From Paraclostridium sordellii (GTDB lineage: Bacteria; Bacillota; Clostridia; Peptostreptococcales; Peptostreptococcaceae): a stretch of DNA of 64,000 nucleotides. The notes beneath the pieces are model-generated. The model searched no databases and was not told the DNA's origin. It was given only the letters and a program-made list of their open reading frames with translations. Location: positions 1,755,963 to 1,819,962 of the forward strand of contig NZ_LN679998.1 in the NCBI RefSeq assembly GCF_000953675.1. The letters are read 5' to 3'. How positions within the stretch are numbered: the first letter of the stretch is position 1; the number at the start of each line of letters is the position of its first letter. The translations under genes and the position numbers were made by a program. This document shows positions 9,439-17,696 of the stretch, piece by piece.

Positions 9439-10725
9439 TTAGTACCATCTTGCAGTTAAGTGATTATATCCATTGGCTATAGTTGAAGCGATTATAATTT
9501 GAAGTTCTGCATCCATGCTGCCATCTTCATTTAAGCAACCCTTATAACCCCCAATCATCATCTCAACATATTCCAAAGTTCCTATAATTTTTTCCATAGC
9601 TGGAAAATGTACCACTAAGTTTCCTTGACCACAAGATACTAGTGCATCTGCTTCTTTAGTTGCATCTGCTACTGATTGACTTTTCCCATCCCTACCAGGA
9701 AATTCATCTGTTATTAGAACAACTTTTGCTCCTGCTTGAGTAACTTTTCTACAATTCATCATGAGATCTGTATCTGGATTTCCGTATCCTTCTTCAGTAA
9801 TTATTATTCCATCTATTCCCAGGTAGTCTACAAATTTAGCAACCATATCTGAACTTCTTTCTTTATCAACTAAAAATACATTTTCATTTGTTAAAATAAC
9901 TCCAACAAAATTTATATCTTTTCCATGTCTTTTATATAAATCTTCTATTACCGGATTATTTAGATGATGGAATGTAGTAACCTTATCACAAGGAGCAACA
10001 CAGTTTCCAGAAATTATAGCTCCATCCATAATTTCAGTTGGATACATTAAAGTTGGTACGATTTCTTTTGCATCTACTCCATAATAATAAGTATCATGTA
10101 ATAAACCTTGAGATTGTAGCATATGCACATAGGCTACCGTTGGTAAATCTGGATATTCTTTTATTTGTTTAAGTAGTGGCTTAGTTTCATAAGTTTTTAT
10201 TTCATCAGGTTCTATATTTCTTGCTGCCTCTCCTATATAAGTTGCAACTCTAAGACCTGCCATTCTAGCAGCTGCTTCATAAGCATGTGTTTCTAAATTT
10301 TCTTGTGGTTGCATCATTATACATACATTATTAGTTTTTGAAAAAGGACAATAATCTGCTATTGGACCACTCATATCAATTACTCCTTCTTGAAAAGCTA
10401 CTATACTTCCACCTGTTACAACACAAGCTCCCACTAATGCATTAGTCCTTCCACTTCCAACTGTTTTTACTTTATTTATAACTCCAGGAAAAATTTGACC
10501 TTCTCCACTTACCTTAACTCTTGGTTCTATAACATCTTTAACTGGCGCAATTCTTACAGATTCACCTGGTCTTGCTAAATCAATATTTACACTTTTTATT
10601 CTTTCATCTTCTAATACTATTTTTTCAATTTGACTTTTATCTACATATAGTATAGATTCTTTAACTTCTGTCTTCTCTCCAAACTGAACATCTTTAATGA
10701 AAATCTTCCCTAATTCTAATTTCAT
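9439..10725 (-). CDS. Glycine/sarcosine/betaine reductase component B, alpha/beta proprotein (GrdE/GrdG/GrdI type)
   Basis: 428 aa, the usual GrdE length. Proproteins of this family are cleaved before a Cys that becomes the pyruvoyl group; here SGN-CVAPCDK places that bond at Asn241-Cys242, matching the GrdE site I recall. The N-terminal half has the conserved TVGSGRTNALVGACVVTGG. It pairs with the selenoprotein gene 29 nt downstream and follows grdX. SD AGGAGGT 6-7 nt before ATG. The pyruvoyl carbonyl forms the Schiff base with the amine substrate, so this subunit defines substrate choice, but the subtype is not decidable by eye. Confidence 0.92.
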   Translation of the reverse strand: MKLELGKIFIKDVQFGEKTEVKESILYVDKSQIEKIVLEDERIKSVNIDLARPGESVRIAPVKDVIEPRVKVSGEGQIFPGVINKVKTVGSGRTNALVGACVVTGGSIVAFQEGVIDMSGPIADYCPFSKTNNVCIMMQPQENLETHAYEAAARMAGLRVATYIGEAARNIEPDEIKTYETKPLLKQIKEYPDLPTVAYVHMLQSQGLLHDTYYYGVDAKEIVPTLMYPTEIMDGAIISGNCVAPCDKVTTFHHLNNPVIEDLYKRHGKDINFVGVILTNENVFLVDKERSSDMVAKFVDYLGIDGIIITEEGYGNPDTDLMMNCRKVTQAGAKVVLITDEFPGRDGKSQSVADATKEADALVSCGQGNLVVHFPAMEKIIGTLEYVEMMIGGYKGCLNEDGSMDAELQIIIASTIANGYNHLTARWY

Positions 10726-10748
10726 ATTTTACCTCCTATATTTTTAAT

Positions 10749-11120
10749 TTATATTATTGAATTTTTAATAATAGATAAATCTATTATCATAAATTGATCT
10801 AAAACTTCTTTTGTCCAAAGGGGAGTCGTATTATCTCTTAGTAAATCAGTATATACTTGTATACTATTTTCAATTATGCTCAAGCTAATTTCATCTAAGT
10901 AACTTTCATATTTACTAATTAAAATAGATTTGTAAGGAGTGTCGTTTGCTTTTATGCTTCCTGCTAAAGGATGAGTATATAATTTATGTCCTCTATGAAT
11001 TTTGTCTCTAGTTACCTTTAATACATCTATATAGTTATAATTTTTTAAGTATAGTGTTTCTAACGTATCTTTATATTCAGTATAAACTAATTCATTATTA
11101 GTAATTATTAACCTATCTAT
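10749..11120 (-). CDS. grdX: GrdX family protein with an apparent AUA start codon
   Basis: 123 aa: starts (M)DRLIITNNELVYTEY and contains KVTRDKIHRGHKLYTHPLAGSI, typical of the small GrdX proteins that open glycine reductase operons; function unknown. There is no in-frame ATG, GTG or TTG in the first 70 or so codons. A strong SD (AAAGGGGTGAT, 11123-11133) puts an ATA codon at 11118-11120 at normal spacing, and the coding match begins right there. Nearby GTG is followed at once by TAG in its own frame. So initiation at AUA, or a recent ATG-to-ATA mutation, is implied. First gene of the sigma-54 operon. Confidence 0.75.
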   Translation of the reverse strand: MDRLIITNNELVYTEYKDTLETLYLKNYNYIDVLKVTRDKIHRGHKLYTHPLAGSIKANDTPYKSILISKYESYLDEISLSIIENSIQVYTDLLRDNTTPLWTKEVLDQFMIIDLSIIKNSII

Positions 11121-11156
11121 GTTATCACCCCTTTAGCTTTTTCTTATTTTATTTAT

Positions 11157-11176
11157 AAAGCATATATCATGCCAAC
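11157..11176 (-). promoter_or_regulatory. Sigma-54 (-24/-12) promoter upstream of grdX
   Basis: Minus-strand TTGGCATGATATATGCTTT: GG and GC doublets exactly 12 nt apart, as in TTGGCACG-N4-TTGC. It lies about 25 nt before the grdX SD, and the next upstream gene encodes a sigma-54 activator with GAFTGA. Confidence 0.85.
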
Positions 11177-11265
11177 TTTTTAAAATAATTTTATATTTTA
11201 TACCTATTGATTTTACTAAGTTTTTTCTCTTTATTTAAAATTTAATTTTTTAATTCTAATCCAAT

Positions 11266-11283
11266 TGAGAAATTTTTTTCTCA
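11266..11283. promoter_or_regulatory. Upstream activator palindrome 1
   Basis: TGAGAAA-N4-TTTCTCA, an 18-bp dyad about 100 bp upstream of the -24 element and identical to a second copy 31 bp away. Number, symmetry, about three-turn spacing and distance fit enhancer sites for the adjacent NtrC-type regulator (inference). Confidence 0.65.
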
Positions 11284-11296
11284 TAAAATAAAAAGG

Positions 11297-11314
11297 TGAG
11301 AAATTTTTTTCTCA
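11297..11314. promoter_or_regulatory. Upstream activator palindrome 2, overlapping the regulator's stop and terminator
   Basis: Same 18-bp sequence as the copy at 11266. Here it is extended by CC/GG to a 22-bp hairpin and followed on the minus strand by TTTTTATTTT, so it can also act as intrinsic terminator of the regulator gene, whose TGA stop (11312-11314) lies within it. Confidence 0.65.
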
Positions 11315-12631
11315 CCTTAACTTATATTCAGCTATTTTATTAGTTAATTGCCTTCTACTTATATCTAATTTCTTAGATGCCTGAGAAATATTATTCCCAC
11401 ATTGTATTAATACTTTCTCTATATATTCACATTCAAATTCTTTTCTTATCTCTTTTAATGGCTTTATTGTTATTTTTTCAAAATTTTCATTCTTATTTAT
11501 ACTTGGTAAACATTCTTTAGATATTTTTCCATTCTCACTTAATATTATCATTCTATTTATTATGTTTTTAAGTTCTCTTATGTTTCCTGGATAATCATAA
11601 GTTATTAAAAAGTCCATTATTTCTGAATCTATTTTATTTATTTTTTTATTATATTTATATTCATACTTTTTTATAAAAAACTTTATTAATTCATTCAAAT
11701 CTTCTTTTCTTTCTCTAAGTGGAGGTATTGTTATGATTATAGTGCTTATCCTATAGAAGAAATCTTCTCTTATACTCCCTTTTTCTATCTCCTCTTTAAA
11801 GTTTTTATTAGTTGCACTTATTAATCTAAAGTCTGATTTGATTTGTTTATTACTTCCAAGCCTTTCTATTATACCATTTTCTAAAGTTCTAAGTAATTTA
11901 ACTTGTACATCTAGTGATACATCTCCTATTTCATCTAAAAATAAAGTTCCTCTATTAGCTAACTCAAATCTTCCCTTTCTTCTTTCATTTGCTCCTGTAA
12001 AAGCACCTTTTTCATGTCCAAACAGCTCTGATTCTAATAATCCATCAGAAAAGGCACAACAGTTTACGGCTACAAAGGCATTATCCTTTCTATTACTTAA
12101 ATTATGTATATATCTAGCCAAAACATCTTTACCTACTCCAGACTCTCCAAGTATTAATATGTTTATATCACTAATTGCAACTTTTTCCGCTATTTTTATT
12201 ATATCTTTAAATTTTTTGCTTTTAGTTGTAAGTTTGAACTCATCTCTAGTTTTTTTTGGACTTTTTAAATCTATAGATTCTTTAACCTTTTGTATTTCAT
12301 TTAATAAGTCTTTTGTTGGATTGCTTTTTATAAAATAAGAAAATGCTCCTTTTTTCATAGCATCAACAGCATTTTCAATAGTTCCATATCCTGTTACCAA
12401 AATAACTTCTATATCCTTGTTTATGATTTTAACATTCTCTAACAATTCTACTCCATTCATTTTATCCATTATTAAATCAGACAGTACTAAATCATAACTT
12501 TTATCTTTTTCTATAATACTTATAGCTTCAAGTCCACTTAATGCTACATTTACCTCATATCCCTTCTTTTTTATTATCTTTTTCATTACATTAGCATATT
12601 CTATTTCATCATCAACTATCAGTATTTTCAA
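11312..12631 (-). CDS. Sigma-54-dependent response regulator (NtrC family)
   Basis: 439 aa. Receiver domain 1-120 (acidic DDE near 8, phospho-Asp in VLSDLIMDKMNG around 52), central AAA+ domain with Walker A GESGVGKD, the sigma-54-contacting GAFTGA loop and FLDEIGD Walker B, and a C-terminal Fis-type HTH (ISQASKKLDISRRQLTNKI). Start is TTG at 12631 with SD AAGGGGG located in the end of the kinase gene, 2 nt away, so the two are co-translated. The nearest sigma-54 promoter is that of grdX, about 140 bp downstream of its stop, making that operon the obvious target. Confidence 0.93.
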   Translation of the reverse strand: MKILIVDDEIEYANVMKKIIKKKGYEVNVALSGLEAISIIEKDKSYDLVLSDLIMDKMNGVELLENVKIINKDIEVILVTGYGTIENAVDAMKKGAFSYFIKSNPTKDLLNEIQKVKESIDLKSPKKTRDEFKLTTKSKKFKDIIKIAEKVAISDINILILGESGVGKDVLARYIHNLSNRKDNAFVAVNCCAFSDGLLESELFGHEKGAFTGANERRKGRFELANRGTLFLDEIGDVSLDVQVKLLRTLENGIIERLGSNKQIKSDFRLISATNKNFKEEIEKGSIREDFFYRISTIIITIPPLRERKEDLNELIKFFIKKYEYKYNKKINKIDSEIMDFLITYDYPGNIRELKNIINRMIILSENGKISKECLPSINKNENFEKITIKPLKEIRKEFECEYIEKVLIQCGNNISQASKKLDISRRQLTNKIAEYKLR

Positions 12632-12633
12632 AG

Positions 12634-14331
12634 TTAATCCCCCTTACCTATTGGAATTTTTATGAAAAATGTAGTTCCTACTCCTAATAAACTTTCTACA
12701 CTTATACATCCTCCACACTTAGTTATTTCATTGTAAGTTATATAAAGACCTAATCCTGTTCCTTTTCCAACTGGCTTTGTTGTATAAAAAGGATTAAATA
12801 TATTTTTAAGATTTTCCTTTGATATACCTGAACCTGTATCTTTAAATTCTATATTTAACTTATTAGATTCTTTATATGCTTTTATAAAAATAGTACCTTC
12901 GTTACTTATAGCATATATAGCATTTGATATAAGATTTAATAATACATGTTTTAGTGAATCTTCATTTATATAACAATTCAAATCTTTTTCACATATTATA
13001 TTTAATTTTATGTTTTTGCTATTTATTGATTTTTGCTCTAATTTTAGAGTATTTTCCAAAAAGTTTTTTATGTTTACAAACTCTAGTTTGTCACTACTTA
13101 TTCTTGAAAAGTTTAAAAGATTTGATACTATATTACTTGCCCTTTGAACATTGTTCTCTATTCCATCTATATATTCATTAAATTCTTCTTTGCTATTATC
13201 ATCTTCTTTTAAAAGATAACAATAATTTATGATTATCCCTAATGGGTTTCTTATTTCATGTGCTACTCCTGAGGCTAACTGACCTATAGCTGCCATTTTA
13301 TGATCTCTTAACATTTGAGCTTGTGTAACTTCGAGTTTAGCTTGACTTTCTAGTACTTCACTTGTTTTAATTTTTATTTCTTTCTTTAAGATATATGTGC
13401 ACCCATAAAAAATATATATTGTTATTAATATTATACTAACTAAAAGATACATCAAGTATCCCGATTTTGTACCACAGAAAATCGTATTTATATCATCATA
13501 TTCGTAATACCATTTTTCTTTTAAATCTTCATATACTCCATTTTTTTGAAGATTAAATATACCTTTATTTAGTATGCTAACTAATTCTTCTTTATCTTTT
13601 CTTACTGCTAATACAGCTTTTTTTGTATATATAGGTTCTTTTAAAATAGTATATTCTTCACTTATTTTCATATCTTTTATATAATACTTAAGAACAGGTT
13701 CATCACCTACAACAGCTTCTACATCCTTGTTTACTAAGTGTTTAACTGCACTTTCTATATCTTTAGTAAAAACTATATCCAAATTTGAAATTCTATTTTT
13801 TAAAAATTCTATAGAGTAATCCCCTTCCAGTATAGCAACCTTTTTACCCTTTAAATCTTCATAATTCTTTATATCTGAATTCTTAGGTGTTAAAATATTT
13901 CCTCTTAGAGTATATACAGGGTCTGTAAATACAAACTGTTTAGACCGTTCTTCTGATTCTATTAAATCGAAAAAATCTATACTTTTATTACTAAGACTAT
14001 ATAAGGACTCTTTCCACCAATCATTGGGTTCAAAATATATATCTTGACCTATTTGAATAGATAACGCATTTATAAGGTCTACAATCATGCCTTTATATTG
14101 GCCATCTAGCTTATCTTTGTATCTAAGAGGTGGAGAACTTTGATCTGATCCATAAATGATTTTACCATTACTTTTTAAAATTTCTCTTTCCTTTTCAGTT
14201 ATAGGCATAGACTTTTCTATATACTCAAAGATATTTAAATTATAGGTTATTCCTACATATATATTAGCTATTATACCTATAACTACAATAGAGTAAATAA
14301 TACCTATAACTATTATAGTCCTCTTTTTCAT
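12634..14331 (-). CDS. Sensor histidine kinase with extracytoplasmic SBP_bac_3 domain
   Basis: 565 aa. TM helix at 5-27, then a family-3 solute-binding domain (about 53-275, with SPPLRYKD, GMIVDLINALS, WYYEYDD-type end), second TM about 290-312, a short coiled coil, HisKA with H-box GVAHEIRNPLGI near 357 and HATPase_c (LLNLISNAIYAIS, DTGSGI, GTGLGLYI). Family-3 binding domains commonly bind amino acids, so it probably senses an amino acid or related amine outside the cell and phosphorylates the sigma-54 regulator 2 nt downstream. Ligand identity is inferred to be the reductase substrate. Confidence 0.92.
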   Translation of the reverse strand: MKKRTIIVIGIIYSIVVIGIIANIYVGITYNLNIFEYIEKSMPITEKEREILKSNGKIIYGSDQSSPPLRYKDKLDGQYKGMIVDLINALSIQIGQDIYFEPNDWWKESLYSLSNKSIDFFDLIESEERSKQFVFTDPVYTLRGNILTPKNSDIKNYEDLKGKKVAILEGDYSIEFLKNRISNLDIVFTKDIESAVKHLVNKDVEAVVGDEPVLKYYIKDMKISEEYTILKEPIYTKKAVLAVRKDKEELVSILNKGIFNLQKNGVYEDLKEKWYYEYDDINTIFCGTKSGYLMYLLVSIILITIYIFYGCTYILKKEIKIKTSEVLESQAKLEVTQAQMLRDHKMAAIGQLASGVAHEIRNPLGIIINYCYLLKEDDNSKEEFNEYIDGIENNVQRASNIVSNLLNFSRISSDKLEFVNIKNFLENTLKLEQKSINSKNIKLNIICEKDLNCYINEDSLKHVLLNLISNAIYAISNEGTIFIKAYKESNKLNIEFKDTGSGISKENLKNIFNPFYTTKPVGKGTGLGLYITYNEITKCGGCISVESLLGVGTTFFIKIPIGKGD

Positions 14332-14349
14332 AATACCCCCAATTTATAA

Positions 14350-15495
14350 TCATTTTATCAATCTGAAAATTATACTTCTTTTTATATCTATAGCTTGTTT
14401 CGGACATAATTCATGGCAGCAAAAACATCTTATACATTTATTTAAATCTATCTCTATTTTTTTATTTAAACTTATAACCTGTGCTGGACATATTTCTATA
14501 CATTTTTTGCATTTTACACAATCTTTATAAGAAATAATAGGCTTTGGAGTTAATAGTTTCGTAAGAGGTTCATGAATAAACTTTGGCATAGATGATGCTA
14601 ATAATCTAAAATCTTTACTGGTTTTTGGTATTTTAAAATCCTTTATAATAAATTTATTTATATCATCTCCTACTAAAACTACATCACTTAAATCTTTTTT
14701 TATATAGTCTCTTTTTATGCTCCCTCTTATAGTAGGTACTTTGTTTATATCTAAATTAATAATCTTACAAGCTATTGCATCTAATGCATATGGACTAGCT
14801 GATGCTAGAGTTACACCAATATGTCTTGGAATTCCCGCTGATGGCCCTTCTCCTTCCATACCAACTACTCCATCCATAATGGTTAAATTTGGATTTACAT
14901 AAGAACATATATCTAATAATACATCCTCACAAAATATTTCTTCATTTGGAAATCTATAATGTATTTCTGCCTTTTTAAGTCCTGCTATAGATCCATATAA
15001 ATTCTTAACTCCACCTGTGAATGTGGCCATACCATGAGTCTTTAATTTACATATATTTATTATATAATCAGCTTTTATTATTGGAGTTATTATATCCATA
15101 AACCTTAATGCTTTAGCACTTGTACTTTCCACTTTAACTTCACTTATATCATAATTTAAGTTTATTCCAATTTCATCTGCTATATCTTTCATCCCAGTTG
15201 ATTTGTATATACCTTTAAGTGATGATACTGTATATGGTCCTCCAGGGCTATCTGCTATTATTACTTCACAGTTTAGTCTAAGTAATATTTCACATACAAC
15301 TTTAACTACTGTTGGATGAGTTGTTGTAGCTTCTTTTGGACTTTTTTTCATAAGCAAATTTGGTTTTATTAATACTTTGCTATTTGGTTTTATATATTTT
15401 TCTATTCCACCTATATCATTTAAATTTTTCTCTATTGATGCTTTTATATTTTCATAATTATAATCATCACATTTTCTTATTGATACAAATTTCAT
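14350..15495 (-). CDS. DUF362 protein with C-terminal 2x[4Fe-4S] ferredoxin domain
   Basis: 381 aa. Residues 1-310 are a DUF362 domain (KPNLLMKKSP, DSPGGPYT, KLKTHGMATFTGGVKNLYG). At the C-terminus two CxxCxxCxxxCP clusters occur (CVKCKKCIEICP and CIRCFCCHELCP), about residues 324-370. Function of DUF362 is unsettled; the ferredoxin part implies electron transfer. It ends 18 nt before the kinase gene, so it forms an operon with the two-component system next to the reductase locus. Whether it serves reductase electron supply is inference. No membrane segment. Confidence 0.87.
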   Translation of the reverse strand: MKFVSIRKCDDYNYENIKASIEKNLNDIGGIEKYIKPNSKVLIKPNLLMKKSPKEATTTHPTVVKVVCEILLRLNCEVIIADSPGGPYTVSSLKGIYKSTGMKDIADEIGINLNYDISEVKVESTSAKALRFMDIITPIIKADYIINICKLKTHGMATFTGGVKNLYGSIAGLKKAEIHYRFPNEEIFCEDVLLDICSYVNPNLTIMDGVVGMEGEGPSAGIPRHIGVTLASASPYALDAIACKIINLDINKVPTIRGSIKRDYIKKDLSDVVLVGDDINKFIIKDFKIPKTSKDFRLLASSMPKFIHEPLTKLLTPKPIISYKDCVKCKKCIEICPAQVISLNKKIEIDLNKCIRCFCCHELCPKQAIDIKRSIIFRLIK

Positions 15496-15700
15496 TTTTA
15501 TCCCCTTTTAACTTTATTCTTATTTATATATTAGCATAAAAACTTTCCATTTTTACATAATAAAAATTCGCTTTGCTCATATCCCCAAAGACTCCGTATG
15601 TTACTCAAAATTCTTTTTTGCTTTCTATAAACTTATTTACACAACTATAGTTCATTAATTATCAACAAATTTTAAATCAATATACTATCTTAGAAATTAA

Positions 15701-15744
15701 AAAAGTGTAGACAAGTTTGTCTACACAAACCTATCTACACTTTT
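15701..15744 (-). terminator. Terminator of the amphipathic repeat gene, alternative pairings possible
   Basis: AAAAGTGTAGA / TCTACACTTTT outer arms, with an inner repeat GTGTAGACAA-GT-TTGTCTACAC sharing the left arm, so two mutually exclusive hairpins can form 9 nt after the stop at 15753. Confidence 0.6.
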
Positions 15745-15752
15745 AAAAACAT

Positions 15753-16808
15753 TTAAGCTAATACAGGTATCATCCCATCGTTATTATCTAGATGATCCTT
15801 ATCTTCTGCATGATTACCATATGCTTCTTTTATAGTTTGATTAATTTCATAATATCCATTATTAACTACATCTTTTATATTATCTGAAGCATCACTTATG
15901 CTACCAAAAACAGTTTTGCCTGCATCTTTAACTTCAGCTGCAACTGTTTTTATTGTATCAATTACATTCTTGCTAACTGATACAACTGAATTTTTAACTT
16001 CTTTAATCAAAGACCATGAGTTTTCAATATTATTTTTTATATCTTTGTAAGCTTTTTTAATTTCATTGTATCCTGTTGAAGCTGTATTTCCTATTTCTTT
16101 TATTGGTTCTTTTATAGATTCTACTCCATTATTTACCATTTTACCAGTTTGAACTAATTTTTCTACAATACCACTATTTGGATTGTTCCACTCATACTTA
16201 ATTTCATCTATTGATGTTCCAACTGTTACTACTACTTCCTTAATATTTTCCCCTATTGAAACAGCTGTCTTTACTCCTGTATTTATTAGAGATGTAGCTG
16301 AATTTTTAGTATCTTCAGCTATTTTTCTTAAATCGGAGGCAGTAGTTGTTACTTGTTTAAATGTGCTAGCTACTTGTGATGCAGTATCTTTTATTTTTTT
16401 ACTTACTGAATCTGACATATCTTTTATAGTTTTTGATACAACCTTGGCCGTATCAACAACAATATTTGATACTGACTTAACTGTTTTAACAACACTTTCG
16501 CCTACAGAAACTGCTGTCTTAACAAATTTTGAAACCTCACTAGCCGCATAAGAAAATTTATCAGCTACTGACTTAAAAAATCCACTTATTGAACTCTTAG
16601 TTGTGTTACTTTCTTTAGATACAAGCTCTGAAGAATCTTTTATATCATTAGCAATTGAAGATATATATTCATCTTTATCTAATTTTATATTGGTAACTTG
16701 TACATTTGAACTCAGATTGTCATTTTCTACCTTTCTATCTCTACTATTGTTATCATTTCTATTTTTAATAACAGTTGCATTTAAATTAACATTGTTAGTT
16801 ATTTTCAT
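15753..16808 (-). CDS. Long amphipathic helical repeat protein, function unknown
   Basis: 351 aa. After a polar N-terminus (about 1-75) the protein is almost entirely Val/Ser/Thr/Lys-rich heptad-like helix with recurring TVKSV, KIKDTAS, VVSKTIKD-type segments to about residue 330; no Cys, no signal peptide, no clear TM. The pattern recalls phasin- or LEA-like surface-binding proteins, but I recognise no family. SD AAGGATG before ATG. It is followed by a terminator and lies next to a CBM48-like gene, hinting at a granule- or spore-associated role (weak inference). Confidence 0.6.
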   Translation of the reverse strand: MKITNNVNLNATVIKNRNDNNSRDRKVENDNLSSNVQVTNIKLDKDEYISSIANDIKDSSELVSKESNTTKSSISGFFKSVADKFSYAASEVSKFVKTAVSVGESVVKTVKSVSNIVVDTAKVVSKTIKDMSDSVSKKIKDTASQVASTFKQVTTTASDLRKIAEDTKNSATSLINTGVKTAVSIGENIKEVVVTVGTSIDEIKYEWNNPNSGIVEKLVQTGKMVNNGVESIKEPIKEIGNTASTGYNEIKKAYKDIKNNIENSWSLIKEVKNSVVSVSKNVIDTIKTVAAEVKDAGKTVFGSISDASDNIKDVVNNGYYEINQTIKEAYGNHAEDKDHLDNNDGMIPVLA

Positions 16809-16866
16809 AACCTTTCACATCCTTTTATTTTTTTATAATATATAATCACTGCTAAGTGCTTATAAA

Positions 16867-17553
16867 CTAATATCTTATTTCTCCTTGTGGTGAATATGCC
16901 GAATTTTGTGATAATTTAAATTGATCTTCTAATATAAATTCACCGTCTATAAAAAATTTCATTGTCCAAGTTCCAAATGGATATTTGCGAGTATTATCAG
17001 TTAAATCTATCCAAAACCATAACATTATTGGTTCTTTACCATTTGGCGGCATAAATAAATTATTCTCAGTTACTTGAAATAACGCTCCTACAGGTGTATA
17101 CCATGCTGTTGTTACCGTATGTAAACCTGTTACATTAGTAAATTGAAATCTTGTTACTACTTTTTTATCTAAAGCCATATTAAAAATTTTTTTATTTACG
17201 ATATTTTCTTGTTCAATTACGGAAGAACCTATATCGTACTTTTCTATATGTGTTGTATATTGAGTATTATTATAAAGTCTCTGATCATTTTCATTAATCT
17301 TAACTATAGACCAAAGTTCTTCATTGTCATCTGGTAAGTATACATTTGCAGATGGATCATTAAGCTTTAACTCCCCATTAATAAGAAATTTATACGGATG
17401 CTCACCTGTTTGCAAATCACATTTAAATGTCCATTTATTATTATCTTTAATCATAACTCCTTTATTATGATCATAATTATTAAACTCTCCTATTACAGAT
17501 ATTGTTTTAATTGGTAAATAATTATTTTCTTCATATTGAAAATTCACTTCCAT
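16867..17553 (-). CDS. CBM48/AMPK glycogen-binding-like domain protein
   Basis: 228 aa from the ATG at 17553. A longer frame starts at 17577, but its first codons span the SD (AGGAGG), so the later ATG is chosen. Residues 10-90 match the AMPK-type carbohydrate-binding fold: SVIGEFNNYD, NNKWTFKCDL, GEHPYKFLING, DPSANVY. The remaining 130 residues look like a second beta-sandwich (PFGTWTMKFFIDGEF) of unknown family. No signal peptide. Possibly binds intracellular glycogen or a spore polysaccharide. The neighbour downstream is the amphipathic repeat protein. Confidence 0.7.
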   Translation of the reverse strand: MEVNFQYEENNYLPIKTISVIGEFNNYDHNKGVMIKDNNKWTFKCDLQTGEHPYKFLINGELKLNDPSANVYLPDDNEELWSIVKINENDQRLYNNTQYTTHIEKYDIGSSVIEQENIVNKKIFNMALDKKVVTRFQFTNVTGLHTVTTAWYTPVGALFQVTENNLFMPPNGKEPIMLWFWIDLTDNTRKYPFGTWTMKFFIDGEFILEDQFKLSQNSAYSPQGEIRY

Positions 17554-17654
17554 AGTAAAAAACCTCCTATATATCATGAAGTACTACAGTTTTTTTTAAA
17601 AATGTTTTACTTACCTTATTATATCGTTAATATTATTACAAACTTTAGCATAAA

Positions 17655-17685
17655 AAAGTACTACCCAAAATATAGGTAGTACTTT
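17655..17685 (-). terminator. clpB terminator
   Basis: AAAGTACTACC / GGTAGTACTTT, 11-bp stem, 9-nt loop, 12 nt after the clpB stop. Confidence 0.7.
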
Positions 17686-17696
17686 CAAATTTAACT

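Noticed and set aside
17554..17577. Start of the CBM48-like protein at 17577
   Set aside because: The first eight codons would run through the AGGAGG ribosome binding site; the ATG at 17553 is placed correctly behind it.
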